NCBI RefSeq assembly: GCF_009796285.1
Contig: NZ_CP047020.1
Span: forward strand, 7,812,001 to 7,876,000
Length of the DNA stretch: 64,000 nucleotides
Source: Streptomyces broussonetiae
GTDB lineage: Bacteria; Actinomycetota; Actinomycetes; Streptomycetales; Streptomycetaceae
Direction: 5' to 3'
The translations under genes and the position numbers were made by a program. Positions 42,944 through 52,458 of this stretch are shown here, piece by piece. The number at the start of each line of letters is the position of its first letter. The first letter of the stretch is position 1. The notes beneath the pieces were generated by a model. It saw only the letters and a program-made list of their open reading frames with translations. It was not told where the DNA came from and made no database searches.

Positions 42944-43296
42944 TCTGTCGAAGGTGGCGGATCGAGGAAACCTTCCAACTCGCCAAGGGTTTCACCGGAC
43001 TCGACCAGGGCCAGGTGACCTGCTGGAACTCCTGCATGCGATGGTCACTGTTCTCCTTGATCGCCGCCGCCGTCCTTGCTCTCACGGCCACCGCCGTCCA
43101 CGACGCCGCCGAGGACGAGCCCGCGCTCGTCCCGCTGGGCTGCCCCGAGCTCATCCGGCTCCTGCGAGCCCTCGTGCTGCCGCCACCGGTCCGCGACCGC
43201 GAGCACGTCCTGCACTGGACCGCCTGGCGACGCCATCACCAAGCCGTCGCGACCGCCTGCCACCAGCAACGACACCACCGTCACGACCAACCGTGA
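42931..43296 (+). pseudogene. IS701-family transposase C-terminal fragment
   Basis: LVEVICRRWRIEETFQLAKG, FTGLDQGQVTCWNSCMRWSL, then FSLIAAAVLALTATAV and LVPLGCPELIRLLRALVLPP, ending in WRRHHQAVATACHQQ, match the last 115 residues of IS701-type transposases. These include the Glu-containing RRW.IEETF motif. The N-terminal two-thirds is absent. The fragment is fused directly to the IS5 remnant. Confidence 0.75.
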
Positions 43297-43596
43297 TCAA
43301 GAACTACAGCTGCCGTGACTATCGGCGCGTGCCACAGTATTGGCCCCGTCCCGGCACGAACCGAAGGTGCGCTGGATCGCCGACCTCGACGTGCGGGCCC
43401 TCCACGAGGCGGTGCTGGGAGGAGACGTGCTGCTGTTTCCCGCCTTGCGCCGGAGTCCGGCGCGCGAACTCGGCAGTCGTCATGGAGGAGATCACTAGTA
43501 ATAGTTAAATTAGAAAAGCACCTTGCTTGGTGGGTGCAGCTACTGCACTCTGCAGCCCGCCAGTAACTCCAACTACCCTAGTTACACTGCTCGTTT
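43297..43596. other. Unassigned, locally AT-rich stretch before the ISL3 element
   Basis: The first 190 bases have no recognised gene. From about 43490 the composition drops sharply in GC compared with everything around it. Short perfect hairpins occur: GTGCAG-CTA-CTGCAC (43534-43548) and GTAACT...AGTTAC (43563-43585) enclosing AACTA-CCC-TAGTT. The ISL3 element inserted at the end of this segment. Confidence 0.5.
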
Positions 43597-45225
43597 GGCT
43601 CTGTTCCGTAGTCGGTGGTGACGGCAAGCGACGGGCATCGTTGACGTTATATGCGTGATGACAACTCCCCTGCGGCGACGGTGTTTTCAGGGCTGTCGGC
43701 GCTGGTCATCGATGATGTGGCGGACGATGGTGAGGTGATCCGGGTCTTAGCCCGGACCCGGGATGTTCCCGTTCCCTGCCCGATGTGCGGGGTGCTGACG
43801 GGAAAGGTGCACGGTTACCATGGCCGGACGGTGGGGGATGTGCCGGTGGATGGCCGCCGCGTCGTGATATGTCTCCGGGTCCGGCGCCTTGTCTGTTCGG
43901 TTCTGGGCTGTCGACGGCAGACCTTCCGCGAGCAAGTCCCCGGCCTGCTGGAACGCCTGCAGCGTCGCACCACGCGCCTGACCAGCCAGGTCTCGGGCGT
44001 GGTCAAGGAGTTATGCGGCCGGGCGGCCGCCCGGCTCACGTCCCTGCTGGCAGCTCCGGTCTCCTGTGCCACTGCTCTGCGTCTTTTGCGGCGTATCCCC
44101 ATCCCGACGGTCCCTGTCCCGCGGGTGATCGGGGTCGACGACTTTGCCCTGCGTCGACGCCACCGCTATGCGACGATCGTCATCGACGCCGAAACGGGCC
44201 GGCGCGTCGAGGTGCTACCCGACCGCGAGGCCGCCACATTGACCGCCTGGTTGCGCTCTCGTCCCGAGGTGGAGGTCGTGTGCCGGGACGGCTCGACCAC
44301 CTACGCCGAGGCCATCCGCCAGGCCCTGCCCGACGCCGTGCAGGTAAGTGATCGCTGGCATGTGTGGCGCAACCTGTGCGACAAAGTCCAGGCCGAGGTC
44401 CGCGCCCACGCCCCGTGCTGGGCCACCATCAATCCGCCCCGCCCCGGCGGCATCCGCGAGCAGACCACTCGCGAGCGCTGGCACAAGGTCCACGCCCTCC
44501 TCGGCCAGGGTGTCGGCCTGCTGGACTGCTCCCGCCGCCCGGACCTGGCCCTGAACACCGTCAAGCGCTACGCCCGTATCCCCGAGCCGCCCACCGAGCG
44601 CATCACTCCGCGCTACCGACCCACTCTGGTCGACCCCTACCGCGAGCACCTGCGCACGCGACGCGCGGCCGAGCCCGGCGTACCCGTCACCCACCTCCTT
44701 CACGAGATCAGGGCACTGGGCTACACGGGCAGCGCCAACCTGCTGGTTCGCTACCTCAACCAGGGCCGCGCCGAAGGCGACCGCCCCGTGACCACCCCCC
44801 GCCGTCTTACCCGGCTCCTGCTCAACCCACCCCGGACACCTACGGACCAAGGACTCCGATCTGCTCGGCCTGATCACTGCGGCCTGCTCCGAGATGACTG
44901 AACTTGCGGCACTCATTTGTGACTTCGCCGTCCTGCTGACCCCCGCCAGCAGCAACGACTCCAAGCTCACCGACTGGATCGCCAAGGCTCGCGGGGCCGA
45001 CCTGCCCCACCTGCACAGCTTCTGCAACGGCCTCGAACTCGATCGTGCCGCCGTCATCGCGGGCCTGACCCTGCCCTGGAGCAACGGCCGTACCGAGGGC
45101 GTCAACACCCGCACCAAACGGATCATGCGGCAGATGCACGGCCGTGCAGGCTTCGAACTCCTCCGCCACCGCATTCTGCTCAGCACATAGCCACGCATCG
45201 TCACCACCGACTACGGAACAGAGCC
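43597..45225 (+). mobile_element. ISL3-family insertion sequence with intact ends
   Basis: A 27-bp sequence starting GGCTCTGTTCCGTAGTCGGT at 43597 is repeated perfectly inverted at 45199-45225. The element is 1629 bp, within the ISL3 range. It is flanked by 8-bp direct repeats GCTCGTTT (43589-43596) and GCTCGTCT (45226-45233), seven of eight identical, matching the 8-bp duplications of ISL3 elements. It carries one transposase gene. Confidence 0.92.
43651..45190 (+). pseudogene. tnpA: ISL3-family transposase, one frameshift
   Basis: The N-terminal zinc-ribbon reads PCPMCGVLTGKVHGYHGRTV and VCSVLGCRRQTF. The DDE domain follows with VIGVDDFALRRRHRYATIVI, VCRDGSTTYAEAIRQALPDA, VQVSDRWHVWRNL. 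The frame runs from ATG 43651 to 44901 but loses homology at about 44835. The C-terminal segment with ACSEMTELAALICDF and LPWSNGRTEGVNTRTKRIMR (catalytic Glu) continues in another frame to 45190. A single small indel near 44835 therefore interrupts it. Inverted repeats are intact, so it could still be moved in trans. Confidence 0.87.
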
Positions 45226-45246
45226 GCTCGTCTGACAGGCCCAGTA

Positions 45247-45259
45247 CCGGGTCACCCGG
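45247..45259 (-). terminator. Small hairpin beyond the mce operon
   Basis: CCGGG-TCA-CCCGG at 45247-45259, 25 bases past the stop of the last mce-operon gene on the minus strand. Short but GC-only; a weak terminator candidate. Confidence 0.4.
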
Positions 45260-45283
45260 CTGTCACGGAATGCCCATGCCTGG

Positions 45284-46054
45284 TCAGAGGGCATCGACGC
45301 CACTCACCTTCCAGCCGTCGGAGGTGCGCGTGAGCGTCAGTCGCACCCGGTTCAGGTCCAGCCGGGGCTCCGGGACCTGGGTGCTCTGGGTGACCTGGTT
45401 GACGAAGAGCAGGACGACGGCCTTGTCCGGTGTGGCCGACACGACGGACGCAGCGGGGGTGCCGCCGTCGGAGGGTGTGGCCACGGTCGCCTTCACCACG
45501 CCGTGGTACGTCGTCGCCGTCGGCGCGACCACCGTCTTCGTCGTCCTGCCGTACTGGTCGCGGAAGTACCCGGTCAGCAGGGCGCGGGCCCGGGCGAAGT
45601 CCCGGTCCAGGTGCCGGTAGTCGTACGACAGCACGACCGGCGCCGCCTCCCGCGCGGCCGCGAGGGCTTCGCCCCGGGCCTGCTCGGCCTGCCGCCCCTG
45701 CCGGTACTGCCACCCGAGGACGGCTGCCAGGACCAGAGCCGCCACGAGAACGAGGACCGGCACCGCGGTGAGCACGCTCCGTCCGACCCTGCGTGAAGGC
45801 GCGCTCTCCTCCGGCTCATCCTCGCAGGGCTCACTCTCGAAGTGCTCGTGCGCGGGCTCCGGCGGGTCCTCCCAGCCGCCCGCCGGGGGCTCGACGAGCA
45901 GGGTGTGCCCGGGGACGGCTTCCTCGCCCCGGCGGGCAGCGCCCTCGGGGCGCGCCGGCCGCCCTGCGCGCTTGGCCGCCGCGCGGGCGGCCGCGGTCAT
46001 GGTGCGGCGGCCCGGGGAGCCGGTGCCGCGGGTGCGGGAGGTCGGGTTCGCCAC
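45284..46054 (-). CDS. Mce-associated membrane protein (second)
   Basis: This 256-aa protein has an N-terminal cytoplasmic basic/acidic region (about 1-90), one membrane helix (VLTAVPVLVLVAALVLAAVL) and an extracytoplasmic alpha+beta domain (SYDYRHLDRDFARARALLTG, YFRDQYGRTTKTVV, WKVSGVDAL). It belongs to the Mce-associated membrane protein group that stabilises Mce complexes. GTG at 46054 has GAGGAG seven bases upstream; an ATG at 46069 is possible. Last gene of the operon. Confidence 0.8.
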   Translation of the reverse strand: MANPTSRTRGTGSPGRRTMTAAARAAAKRAGRPARPEGAARRGEEAVPGHTLLVEPPAGGWEDPPEPAHEHFESEPCEDEPEESAPSRRVGRSVLTAVPVLVLVAALVLAAVLGWQYRQGRQAEQARGEALAAAREAAPVVLSYDYRHLDRDFARARALLTGYFRDQYGRTTKTVVAPTATTYHGVVKATVATPSDGGTPAASVVSATPDKAVVLLFVNQVTQSTQVPEPRLDLNRVRLTLTRTSDGWKVSGVDAL

Positions 46055-46097
46055 GGTGTCTCTCCTCATTGACGGCCTCACAGTCGGGTCGGTCGGC

Positions 46098-46610
46098 TCA
46101 GCCCACGAACGTGACGTCGGAGGTCAGCCAGCGGCCGGCCACGCGCACGAGGTCGAGCTGGAGTCGGTAGGTGCGCGCCTGGCCCTCGGGCGCCGCGGTG
46201 TTGGTCACCTTGCTGTCGGCCACGACCAGGACCCGGGCCGAGCGCGTGTCGGACCGCACGATGCCCGCTTCCAGGATCTGCCCCTCGGACACCGACTTGT
46301 TCTGGGCGACGAGCTTCGTCAGCTGCGCGGTCTGCGCGGCGAACTGCTTCTTGAAGTCGCCGGTGGCGCCCTCCAGCACGGTGCGGCTGTCCCGGTCGTA
46401 GTGCCGGTAGTCGAGCGAGGTGAAGTTCAGTGCCGACTGGCGGGCCGCCGCCAGGATGTCCTGACGGCGCTGCTGCGCCGCGCGCTGGTCGGCCAGCTTC
46501 AGTCCCAGCCAGACACACAGCACGGTCGTCAGCACGGTCGCGGCGACGAGCCCCGCAGACAGCAGCCTCGCCCGGCCCCCTGTCATGCCATCGGTCCCAC
46601 GAGCAGCCAT
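46098..46610 (-). CDS. Mce-associated membrane protein (first)
   Basis: This 170-aa single-span protein starts with a short cytoplasmic leader, then a helix (LLSAGLVAATVLTTVLCVWL), then the same domain type as its downstream paralogue (NFTSLDYRHYDRDSRTVLEG, ATGDFKKQFAAQTAQLTK, GRWLTSDVTFVG). The ATG at 46610 lies inside the end of mceF (28-base overlap) with AAAGGAG nine bases upstream, so it is translationally coupled. Confidence 0.82.
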   Translation of the reverse strand: MAARGTDGMTGGRARLLSAGLVAATVLTTVLCVWLGLKLADQRAAQQRRQDILAAARQSALNFTSLDYRHYDRDSRTVLEGATGDFKKQFAAQTAQLTKLVAQNKSVSEGQILEAGIVRSDTRSARVLVVADSKVTNTAAPEGQARTYRLQLDLVRVAGRWLTSDVTFVG

Positions 46611-47857
46611 TGCCACGACTCCTTTCCGAACACGGTCTGTTCGCCGCCCGTCGAGCCGATCTCGACGGGCGCTGCGTCCGGGCCGGTCACGGTGCCGGTC
46701 TCCGGGTCGTACGGGGCCACGAACGCGGCCTGGTCGGCGCTGTACCGGCCGCCGGCCGGGCCGGGGGCGTTCTGGGCACCGCGCACCGAGGTCTTGCTGC
46801 CGCGCGGTGCCGTGCAGCGCGCGCCGGTGTTCGCCGGGCGTGTGCTGGTGTCGGCGGGGGCGCGCCGCTGGGTGCCGTAGCCCTGGGTGCACGCGGGCGG
46901 GTCGTCGGCGTTCACGGTCAGCCCGAAGTGGGTGGTGCCGTCGCCGGGGATGACCGTGTAGCTGCCCGCGACCGTGAGCGGGAGCGTGACCAGGGCCTGT
47001 TGGACGCCGGGCAGCCGGGCCAGGGTGATCTGGCCGCCGCTGATGAGGTTGGCCAGCAGGACCGGCACGTGCGGCCGGATGGACTTCAGCAGGGAGTCCA
47101 GCTGCTGGTCGGCGGGCGCGGTGTTGCCGATCAGCCTGCGCAGATCGCCGTCGCTCGACTTCAGCTGCTCGGTGAGCCTGGCCAGGTCGCGGGAGAACGA
47201 CTTGATGGCCGAGCCCTGGTCGGCCTGTGTCTTGAGCACCTTCCGCGAGTCCTCGATCAGCGAGACCGTCTGGGGGAGCGACGCGGATGCCGATTCCACC
47301 AGCGCGTTGCCGGAGTCCACCAGCCGGCTCAGGTTCGGTCCGGTGCCGGCGAAGGCCTTGCCCAACTCGTCCACGGTGACCCGCAGATCGTCCTTGCCGA
47401 CCGAGTTCACCAGCCGGTCGAGGCTGAGGACCAGGTCGGTGACCGGCAGCGGGGTCCGGGTGCGGCTGCGCGGGATCGGGCTGCCGTCCATGAGGTACGG
47501 CCCGCCCGACCGCCGCGGCTGGAGGTCGACGTACTGCTCGCCCACCGCTGAACGGTCGGCGACCACCGCGAGCGTGTCGGCCGGGATCCTCGGGGCGCCG
47601 TCCTCGATCTTGAGCGCCACCGAGACCCCGGACCCGGTCAGCCGCAGATCGCCCACGCGGCCCACCGGCACGCCCCGGTAGGTGACCTCGGCGCCGGGGA
47701 AGACGCCTCCGGACTCGGCGAAGTCGGCGCGCACGGTGTACCCGCGGTGCAGGAGGTCGTCCACGAGGCCCGTGTACCGGGCGCCGACGTACGACACCCC
47801 GAGGGCGGTGACGGTCGCGAAGGCGAGCAGCTGGGCCCTGACCGTACGTGTGATCAC
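46583..47857 (-). CDS. mceF: MCE-family protein MceF
   Basis: This 424-aa protein has an N-terminal membrane anchor (AQLLAFATVTALGVSYVGAR), the MCE domain (about 35-120: YTVRADFAESGGVFPGAEVT, YRGVPVGRVGDLRLTG) and a long helical region. It is one of six MCE subunits that form a lipid-conducting tunnel across the cell envelope. GTG at 47857 overlaps the mceE stop (GTGA). Domain order and position make it the F-type subunit. Confidence 0.9.
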   Translation of the reverse strand: MITRTVRAQLLAFATVTALGVSYVGARYTGLVDDLLHRGYTVRADFAESGGVFPGAEVTYRGVPVGRVGDLRLTGSGVSVALKIEDGAPRIPADTLAVVADRSAVGEQYVDLQPRRSGGPYLMDGSPIPRSRTRTPLPVTDLVLSLDRLVNSVGKDDLRVTVDELGKAFAGTGPNLSRLVDSGNALVESASASLPQTVSLIEDSRKVLKTQADQGSAIKSFSRDLARLTEQLKSSDGDLRRLIGNTAPADQQLDSLLKSIRPHVPVLLANLISGGQITLARLPGVQQALVTLPLTVAGSYTVIPGDGTTHFGLTVNADDPPACTQGYGTQRRAPADTSTRPANTGARCTAPRGSKTSVRGAQNAPGPAGGRYSADQAAFVAPYDPETGTVTGPDAAPVEIGSTGGEQTVFGKESWQWLLVGPMA

Positions 47858-49155
47858 GGCATGATCCCCTTCAGCATCAGCTCGGCGAGGCCGAGATCGA
47901 TCCCGGGCGGGAGACGACGCGAGCCGCCCCCGTTGCCGTAGGCCGCGGTGCACACGGGCGGGCACAGCAGGGTGCTGCCGTCGGAGGGCATGGACGGCGT
48001 CGAGGGCGCGGCGGGTGCGGAGGGCACGGGAGGCACGGGTGGGACGGTCGGGGTGCCCGGCAGGGGCGGGACGGACGGGAGAGGGGTGGGAGTGGGCAGG
48101 CCGGGGAGCTTCGGGGTCCCGGGGGCCGGGGACTTCCCGCCCTTGCCCGGCTTGCCGGTGACGTTGCCGTACAGGGCCGCCAGGTCGAGATCGGCGGTGA
48201 TCTTCAGATTGACGTAGTCGCCCTTGACGGCGTCCGTCACGTTGCGCGGGAACGGGTAAGTGGTGAGGATCTCAAGGGAGTTGGGCAGGTCGTCGCCCGC
48301 CTGGTTCAGCTCCTGCAGGATGGGCTGGAGCTTCTTCAGGTCGGCGACGGTGTCGTCGTGGGAGGCGTTCACCACCCTGGTGCCGGTCTTGCCGAGTGTG
48401 GACAGGGAGGTGAGCATCCTCGTCAGGTCCTTGCGCTGGTCGGCGAGGGCCTTCAGCGCGGGCGGCATGGTGTCGACGGCCAGGGCGATCGTCTGCTTCT
48501 CGTTCTTCAGCCGCTTCGCCAGCCGGTCGACGCCCTTGAGGGCGCGCACGATCTCCGCCCGCTGGCCGTCGAGGCCGCCGAGGAACGTGTCGAGCTGCTT
48601 CAGCAGGGACCTGACCCGGTCCTCGCGGCCGCTGAGGGCCTTGTTCAGCTCGACGGTGATCGTCTTCAGCTGGGCCACCCCGCCGCCGTTGAGGAGCGCC
48701 GACAGGGCCGACAGCACCTCCTCGACCTCCGGGTTGCGGCCGCTGCGGGACAGCGGGATGACGTCGCCGTCGTGGAGCCGTCCGACGGGCGCGGTGCCGG
48801 CCGGCGCGGACAGGGCGACGTACTTCTCGCCGAGCATGCTCGTCTGCCTCAGGTCGGCGACCGCGTTGCCGGGCAGTTTCACCGAGTCGGCGATGCGCAG
48901 CCGTACCCGCGCGTGCCAGCCGTCCAGTTCCACCTTCTCGACCGCGCCCACGGTGACGTCGTCGACCTTGACCGCCGACTGCGGCACCAGGTCCAGGACG
49001 TCCCGGAACTCGACGGTGACGTGGTAGGCGTGGCCGTCCGAGGCGGCGCCGCCGGGGAGCGGGACGTCGTACCAGCCGTTGAACTCGCAGCCGGTCAGCA
49101 GCAGCGAGCCGGCCGCCGTCCAGGCGGCCAGTCGCCCCAAGCGCCTTACGCTCAT
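47854..49155 (-). CDS. mceE: MCE-family lipoprotein MceE
   Basis: This 433-aa lipoprotein has the signal MSVRRLGRLAAWTAAGSLLL ending in the lipobox LLTGC. An MCE domain follows (VEFRDVLDLVPQSAVKVDDV, TVGAVEKVELDGWHARVRL, TSMLGEKYVAL), then a helical segment and a Pro-rich tract (about 340-395). A lipoprotein as the fifth MCE gene matches the LprN/MceE position. The ATG overlaps the mceD stop by 4 bases. Confidence 0.9.
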   Translation of the reverse strand: MSVRRLGRLAAWTAAGSLLLTGCEFNGWYDVPLPGGAASDGHAYHVTVEFRDVLDLVPQSAVKVDDVTVGAVEKVELDGWHARVRLRIADSVKLPGNAVADLRQTSMLGEKYVALSAPAGTAPVGRLHDGDVIPLSRSGRNPEVEEVLSALSALLNGGGVAQLKTITVELNKALSGREDRVRSLLKQLDTFLGGLDGQRAEIVRALKGVDRLAKRLKNEKQTIALAVDTMPPALKALADQRKDLTRMLTSLSTLGKTGTRVVNASHDDTVADLKKLQPILQELNQAGDDLPNSLEILTTYPFPRNVTDAVKGDYVNLKITADLDLAALYGNVTGKPGKGGKSPAPGTPKLPGLPTPTPLPSVPPLPGTPTVPPVPPVPSAPAAPSTPSMPSDGSTLLCPPVCTAAYGNGGGSRRLPPGIDLGLAELMLKGIMP

Positions 49156-50261
49156 GCCGGTGCCCCCAGGATTCCGCCGAGGGTCTTGTCGACCGTGCCC
49201 GTCGACGCCGGGGCCGACGGCACTTCGGGCAGGGAGTCGAAGAGCTTCTTCAGCCCGGCGCAGTTGTCGTGGTCGTCACCGGTCGTCCTCAGGATCGAGC
49301 AGAGCAGCGATGCCGGATCCTGAGGGGTTTGCGCGTTGTTGCGGGTGTCGAGGGTGCCGGCGGCGGGATTGTAGGCGTTCTGCAGGTTCGACAGGCCCGT
49401 GGGGGCAACGGTCAACAGCTCCTGAAGCGCGGCCCGTTGGGTGACGAGGACGTTGGTGACCTTGGCCAGGCCCTGCACGTCCGTGGTCAGCGCCTTCTTG
49501 TTGCCCTTCACGAAGCCGGCCACGTCACCGAGTGCGGCGGCCAGGTACTTCAGCGCTGCGGCGAGATCCTTGCGCTCGCCGGCCAGCTGTCCGGCCACGT
49601 CGGCGAGGTCGGTGTCGAACGACCGCACACTGCTGTCGTCCGCCGCCAGCGCGGCCGTGAACACCTGAAGGTTCCGTACGGTCCCGAACAGGTCGCCGCG
49701 CCCGTCGGACAGCGTGGTGGCCGCCTGGGACAGGTCGTCCACCGCCTGGTTGAGGTTCTGGCCCTGCCCCCGGAGGTTGTCCGCGCTCACACCGAGCAGC
49801 CGGGACAGCGAGCCCTGCTTGTTGGCGCCGTTCGGACCCAGCGCCTCGGCGGTGGTGTGCAGGCTGTCGAAGATCCGGTCCAGCTCGACGGGGACGGCCG
49901 TACGGGACTCGGGGATCACGTCTCCGTCCCGCATTTCCGCGCCCTTGCGGTACACCGGCAGCAGCTGCACGTAACGGTCGCTGACCACCGAGGAGTTGAC
50001 GATGGCGGCCTGTGCGCCGGCGGGGACCTTGCGCCCCCGGTCGTACTCCAGCTCCACCCGGACCCGGTCGCCCTCCGGCGTGATCTTCCCGACCTCGCCG
50101 ATGCGGACGCCGAGGACGCGGACGTCGGAGCCGGGGTAGATGCCGACGGTGCGCGGGAAGTACGCCGTGACGTGGACGGGGCCGGGGCCCGGCCAGAGGA
50201 CGACGGCGAGGCCGGCGACGATGGCGAGCGCGGTGAACAGGGCCAGGAGTCTGCGGGTCAT
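49152..50261 (-). CDS. mceD: MCE-family protein MceD
   Basis: This 369-aa protein has an N-terminal anchor helix (LLALFTALAIVAGLAVVLWP), the MCE domain (VTAYFPRTVGIYPGSDVRVL, GVRIGEVGKITPEGDRVRV, VSDRYVQLLP) and helical C-terminal repeats. One of the six tunnel subunits. The start overlaps the upstream mceC stop by 4 bases. Confidence 0.88.
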   Translation of the reverse strand: MTRRLLALFTALAIVAGLAVVLWPGPGPVHVTAYFPRTVGIYPGSDVRVLGVRIGEVGKITPEGDRVRVELEYDRGRKVPAGAQAAIVNSSVVSDRYVQLLPVYRKGAEMRDGDVIPESRTAVPVELDRIFDSLHTTAEALGPNGANKQGSLSRLLGVSADNLRGQGQNLNQAVDDLSQAATTLSDGRGDLFGTVRNLQVFTAALAADDSSVRSFDTDLADVAGQLAGERKDLAAALKYLAAALGDVAGFVKGNKKALTTDVQGLAKVTNVLVTQRAALQELLTVAPTGLSNLQNAYNPAAGTLDTRNNAQTPQDPASLLCSILRTTGDDHDNCAGLKKLFDSLPEVPSAPASTGTVDKTLGGILGAPA

Positions 50262-51421
50262 CGGGTGCCTCCCGTCCGCGGTGTGACCGGGGCGGCGACG
50301 AGGTTCTGGACGTAGGAGTCGAACCAGCGGCCGTTTCCGAGGGTGTTGGTGAAGAGCCGCACGTAGGGGGCGAGGAGCTGGACGCTGCGGTCGAGGCTCG
50401 CCTGGTTGCGTTCGAGCATCTTCAGGAAGGTGCCGAGGTTCTTCAGCGCGGGCCCGATCTCCTTGCTGTTGTCGTCGACCAGGCCGGACAGCTCGATTCC
50501 CAGCAGCGCGGAACTCTTCAGCAGTGTGTGGATCGCCGCGCGCCGGTCGTCGATCTCCTTGAACAGCGCGTCACCGTCCTTCACCAGCGCGGAGAAGTCC
50601 TTCGTATGCTCGGCCAGCACCTTGGTGACCCCGTTCGCATGGTCGAGGAGCCCGCGCAGGGCCTGGTCACGGGAGACGACGGTCCGGGAGATCCGTGACA
50701 GTCCCTTGATCGACGCCCGTACCTCTTCGGGGGAGTCCTGGAAGGTGAGGGAGAGGGTGTCCAGCGCCTTCGCGAGCCGGTCCGTGTCGACCGCCTCGGT
50801 GGTGGTCGTCAGGTCGCTGAAGGCCTGGACGACGTCGTACGCCGACACGGTCCGGCCGAGCGGGATCCCGCTGCCCGGCTTCAACTGGCCGGGCCCCTTC
50901 GGGTACAGGGCCAGGTACTTCGCGCCGAGGATGGTCTTGACGCGGATCGCCGCGCCCGTGTCGGTGCCGAACCCGGGGTGGCCCTTCACCTTGAAGGTGA
51001 CCTTGACGTGGTCGCCGTCCAGGTCGACGCCCTCGACCTTGCCGACCTTGACCCCGGCGATCCGTACCTCGTCGCCCGGCTTGAGCCCGCCGGCCTCGGA
51101 GAAGGCCGCGCTGTACGTGTCGCCGCCGCCGATCAGCGGCAGGCTGTCGGCGTTGAACGCGGCGAACGTGAGCAGCGCGAGGACGGTGAGGCCGACGGCG
51201 CCCACGACGACCGGGTTCCGCTCACGGAAGGGCTTCAGGCGTGGCCGCTTCAGCCGGATCGTGGGCAGCTTCGGCGGCAGGACGCGTACCTTGACCAAGG
51301 GCTGGGGGCGGGGCTCCCGCTTGGGCAGCAGCCGGGGGATTTTCGGCAGCTTCGGTGGCAGGACCCGTACCTTCACCAGCGGCTCGGGACGGCGCCTCCG
51401 CCTTGGGACACGCAGTCTCAT
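50258..51421 (-). CDS. mceC: MCE-family protein MceC with duplicated basic N-terminal extension
   Basis: This 387-aa tunnel subunit has a membrane helix (NPVVVGAVGLTVLALLTFAA) at about 72-92, unusually late because a basic Pro/Arg-rich cytoplasmic leader of about 70 residues precedes it. That leader contains PLVKVRVLPPKLP twice, at residues 14-26 and 41-53. The MCE domain then follows (YSAAFSEAGGLKPGDEVRIA, GVKVGKVEGVDLDGDHVKV, LGAKYLALYP). The ATG at 51421 overlaps the mceB stop. Confidence 0.88.
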   Translation of the reverse strand: MRLRVPRRRRRPEPLVKVRVLPPKLPKIPRLLPKREPRPQPLVKVRVLPPKLPTIRLKRPRLKPFRERNPVVVGAVGLTVLALLTFAAFNADSLPLIGGGDTYSAAFSEAGGLKPGDEVRIAGVKVGKVEGVDLDGDHVKVTFKVKGHPGFGTDTGAAIRVKTILGAKYLALYPKGPGQLKPGSGIPLGRTVSAYDVVQAFSDLTTTTEAVDTDRLAKALDTLSLTFQDSPEEVRASIKGLSRISRTVVSRDQALRGLLDHANGVTKVLAEHTKDFSALVKDGDALFKEIDDRRAAIHTLLKSSALLGIELSGLVDDNSKEIGPALKNLGTFLKMLERNQASLDRSVQLLAPYVRLFTNTLGNGRWFDSYVQNLVAAPVTPRTGGTR

Positions 51422-52458
51422 CCGCCACACCTCGCCCGCGCCACATGTAGGTCCGGGGTGATCACCTGCTTGGTCTCCGGCAGCACGACCCGGCCGTCGA
51501 AGTCGCAGAGGTAGAAGTTGAACCAGGATCCGTAGGACGCCGTCCCGGTCAGCGCGTTGAGCTTGTTCGGCAGCCGTTGCAGGACGCCCTCCACGGTGTG
51601 CTCGTTCTTGTCCAGTGTTCCGGTGAGCTCGCCGAGCCCGGCGATGTCGCCCTTCAGCGGCGGACGCGCGTCCTTCAGCAGCCCCGACGTGACGTCGGTG
51701 AGGTCGCCGATGCTCACCAGCGACTCCCCGATGGGCTTGCGGTCGGCCGACAGGCCCGAGATCACCCGCCGCAACTGCGTGAGCAGGTCCGAGAAGCGGG
51801 AGCCGCGCTTGTCGAGCGTGTCCAGGACGGTGTTGAGGTTGTCGATCACCGAGCCGATCAGCTGGTCGCGGTCGGCGAGGGTGGTGGTGAGCGAGGCGGT
51901 GTGCGCGAGGAGGCTGTTGACCGTCCCGCCCTCGCCCTGGAGGGTCTGGACGATCTCGGTGGCGAGCTGGTTGACGTCGCTCGGGCTGAGCGCGGCGAAC
52001 AGCGGCTTGAAGCCGTTCAGCAGGGCGTTGAGGTCCAGCGCCGGCTGGGTCCGGGACAGCGGGATGGTGCCGCCGGGCCGAAGCCGGGCGGTGACGTCGC
52101 CGGGGCCCTCGGTGAGCGCGATGTACCGCTGCCCGACCAGGTTGCGGTAGCGCACGACCGCGTGGGTCCCCGCGAGCAGCGGCCGGTCCGCGCCGACGGT
52201 GAACGTGACCTCCGCCAGGGTCCGGTCCTTGATCCGGATGCCCTCGACCTCTCCCACCCGCACTCCGGCCACGCGGATGTCGTCGCCGGTCTCCAGCCCG
52301 GTGACGTCGGTGAACACGGCGTGGTAGGTGTCCGTCGGGGTGAAGGAGATGTTGACGATGGTGGCGGCGAGCAGCGCCGTCGCCGTGATCGTGACCAGCG
52401 CGAACAGGCTGAACTTGACCAGCGGGGCGGCGGCCTGCCGGGCTCCTGACCTGCTCAT
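51418..52458 (-). CDS. mceB: MCE-family protein MceB
   Basis: This 346-aa protein has an anchor helix (FSLFALVTITATALLAATIV), an MCE domain (YHAVFTDVTGLETGDDIRVA, GVRVGEVEGIRIKDRTLAEV, NLVGQRYIAL) and a helical region. It ends in the short B-type tail with SWFNFYLCDFDGRVVLP and Cys residues. The start overlaps the mceA stop by 4 bases. Confidence 0.9.
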   Translation of the reverse strand: MSRSGARQAAAPLVKFSLFALVTITATALLAATIVNISFTPTDTYHAVFTDVTGLETGDDIRVAGVRVGEVEGIRIKDRTLAEVTFTVGADRPLLAGTHAVVRYRNLVGQRYIALTEGPGDVTARLRPGGTIPLSRTQPALDLNALLNGFKPLFAALSPSDVNQLATEIVQTLQGEGGTVNSLLAHTASLTTTLADRDQLIGSVIDNLNTVLDTLDKRGSRFSDLLTQLRRVISGLSADRKPIGESLVSIGDLTDVTSGLLKDARPPLKGDIAGLGELTGTLDKNEHTVEGVLQRLPNKLNALTGTASYGSWFNFYLCDFDGRVVLPETKQVITPDLHVARARCGG

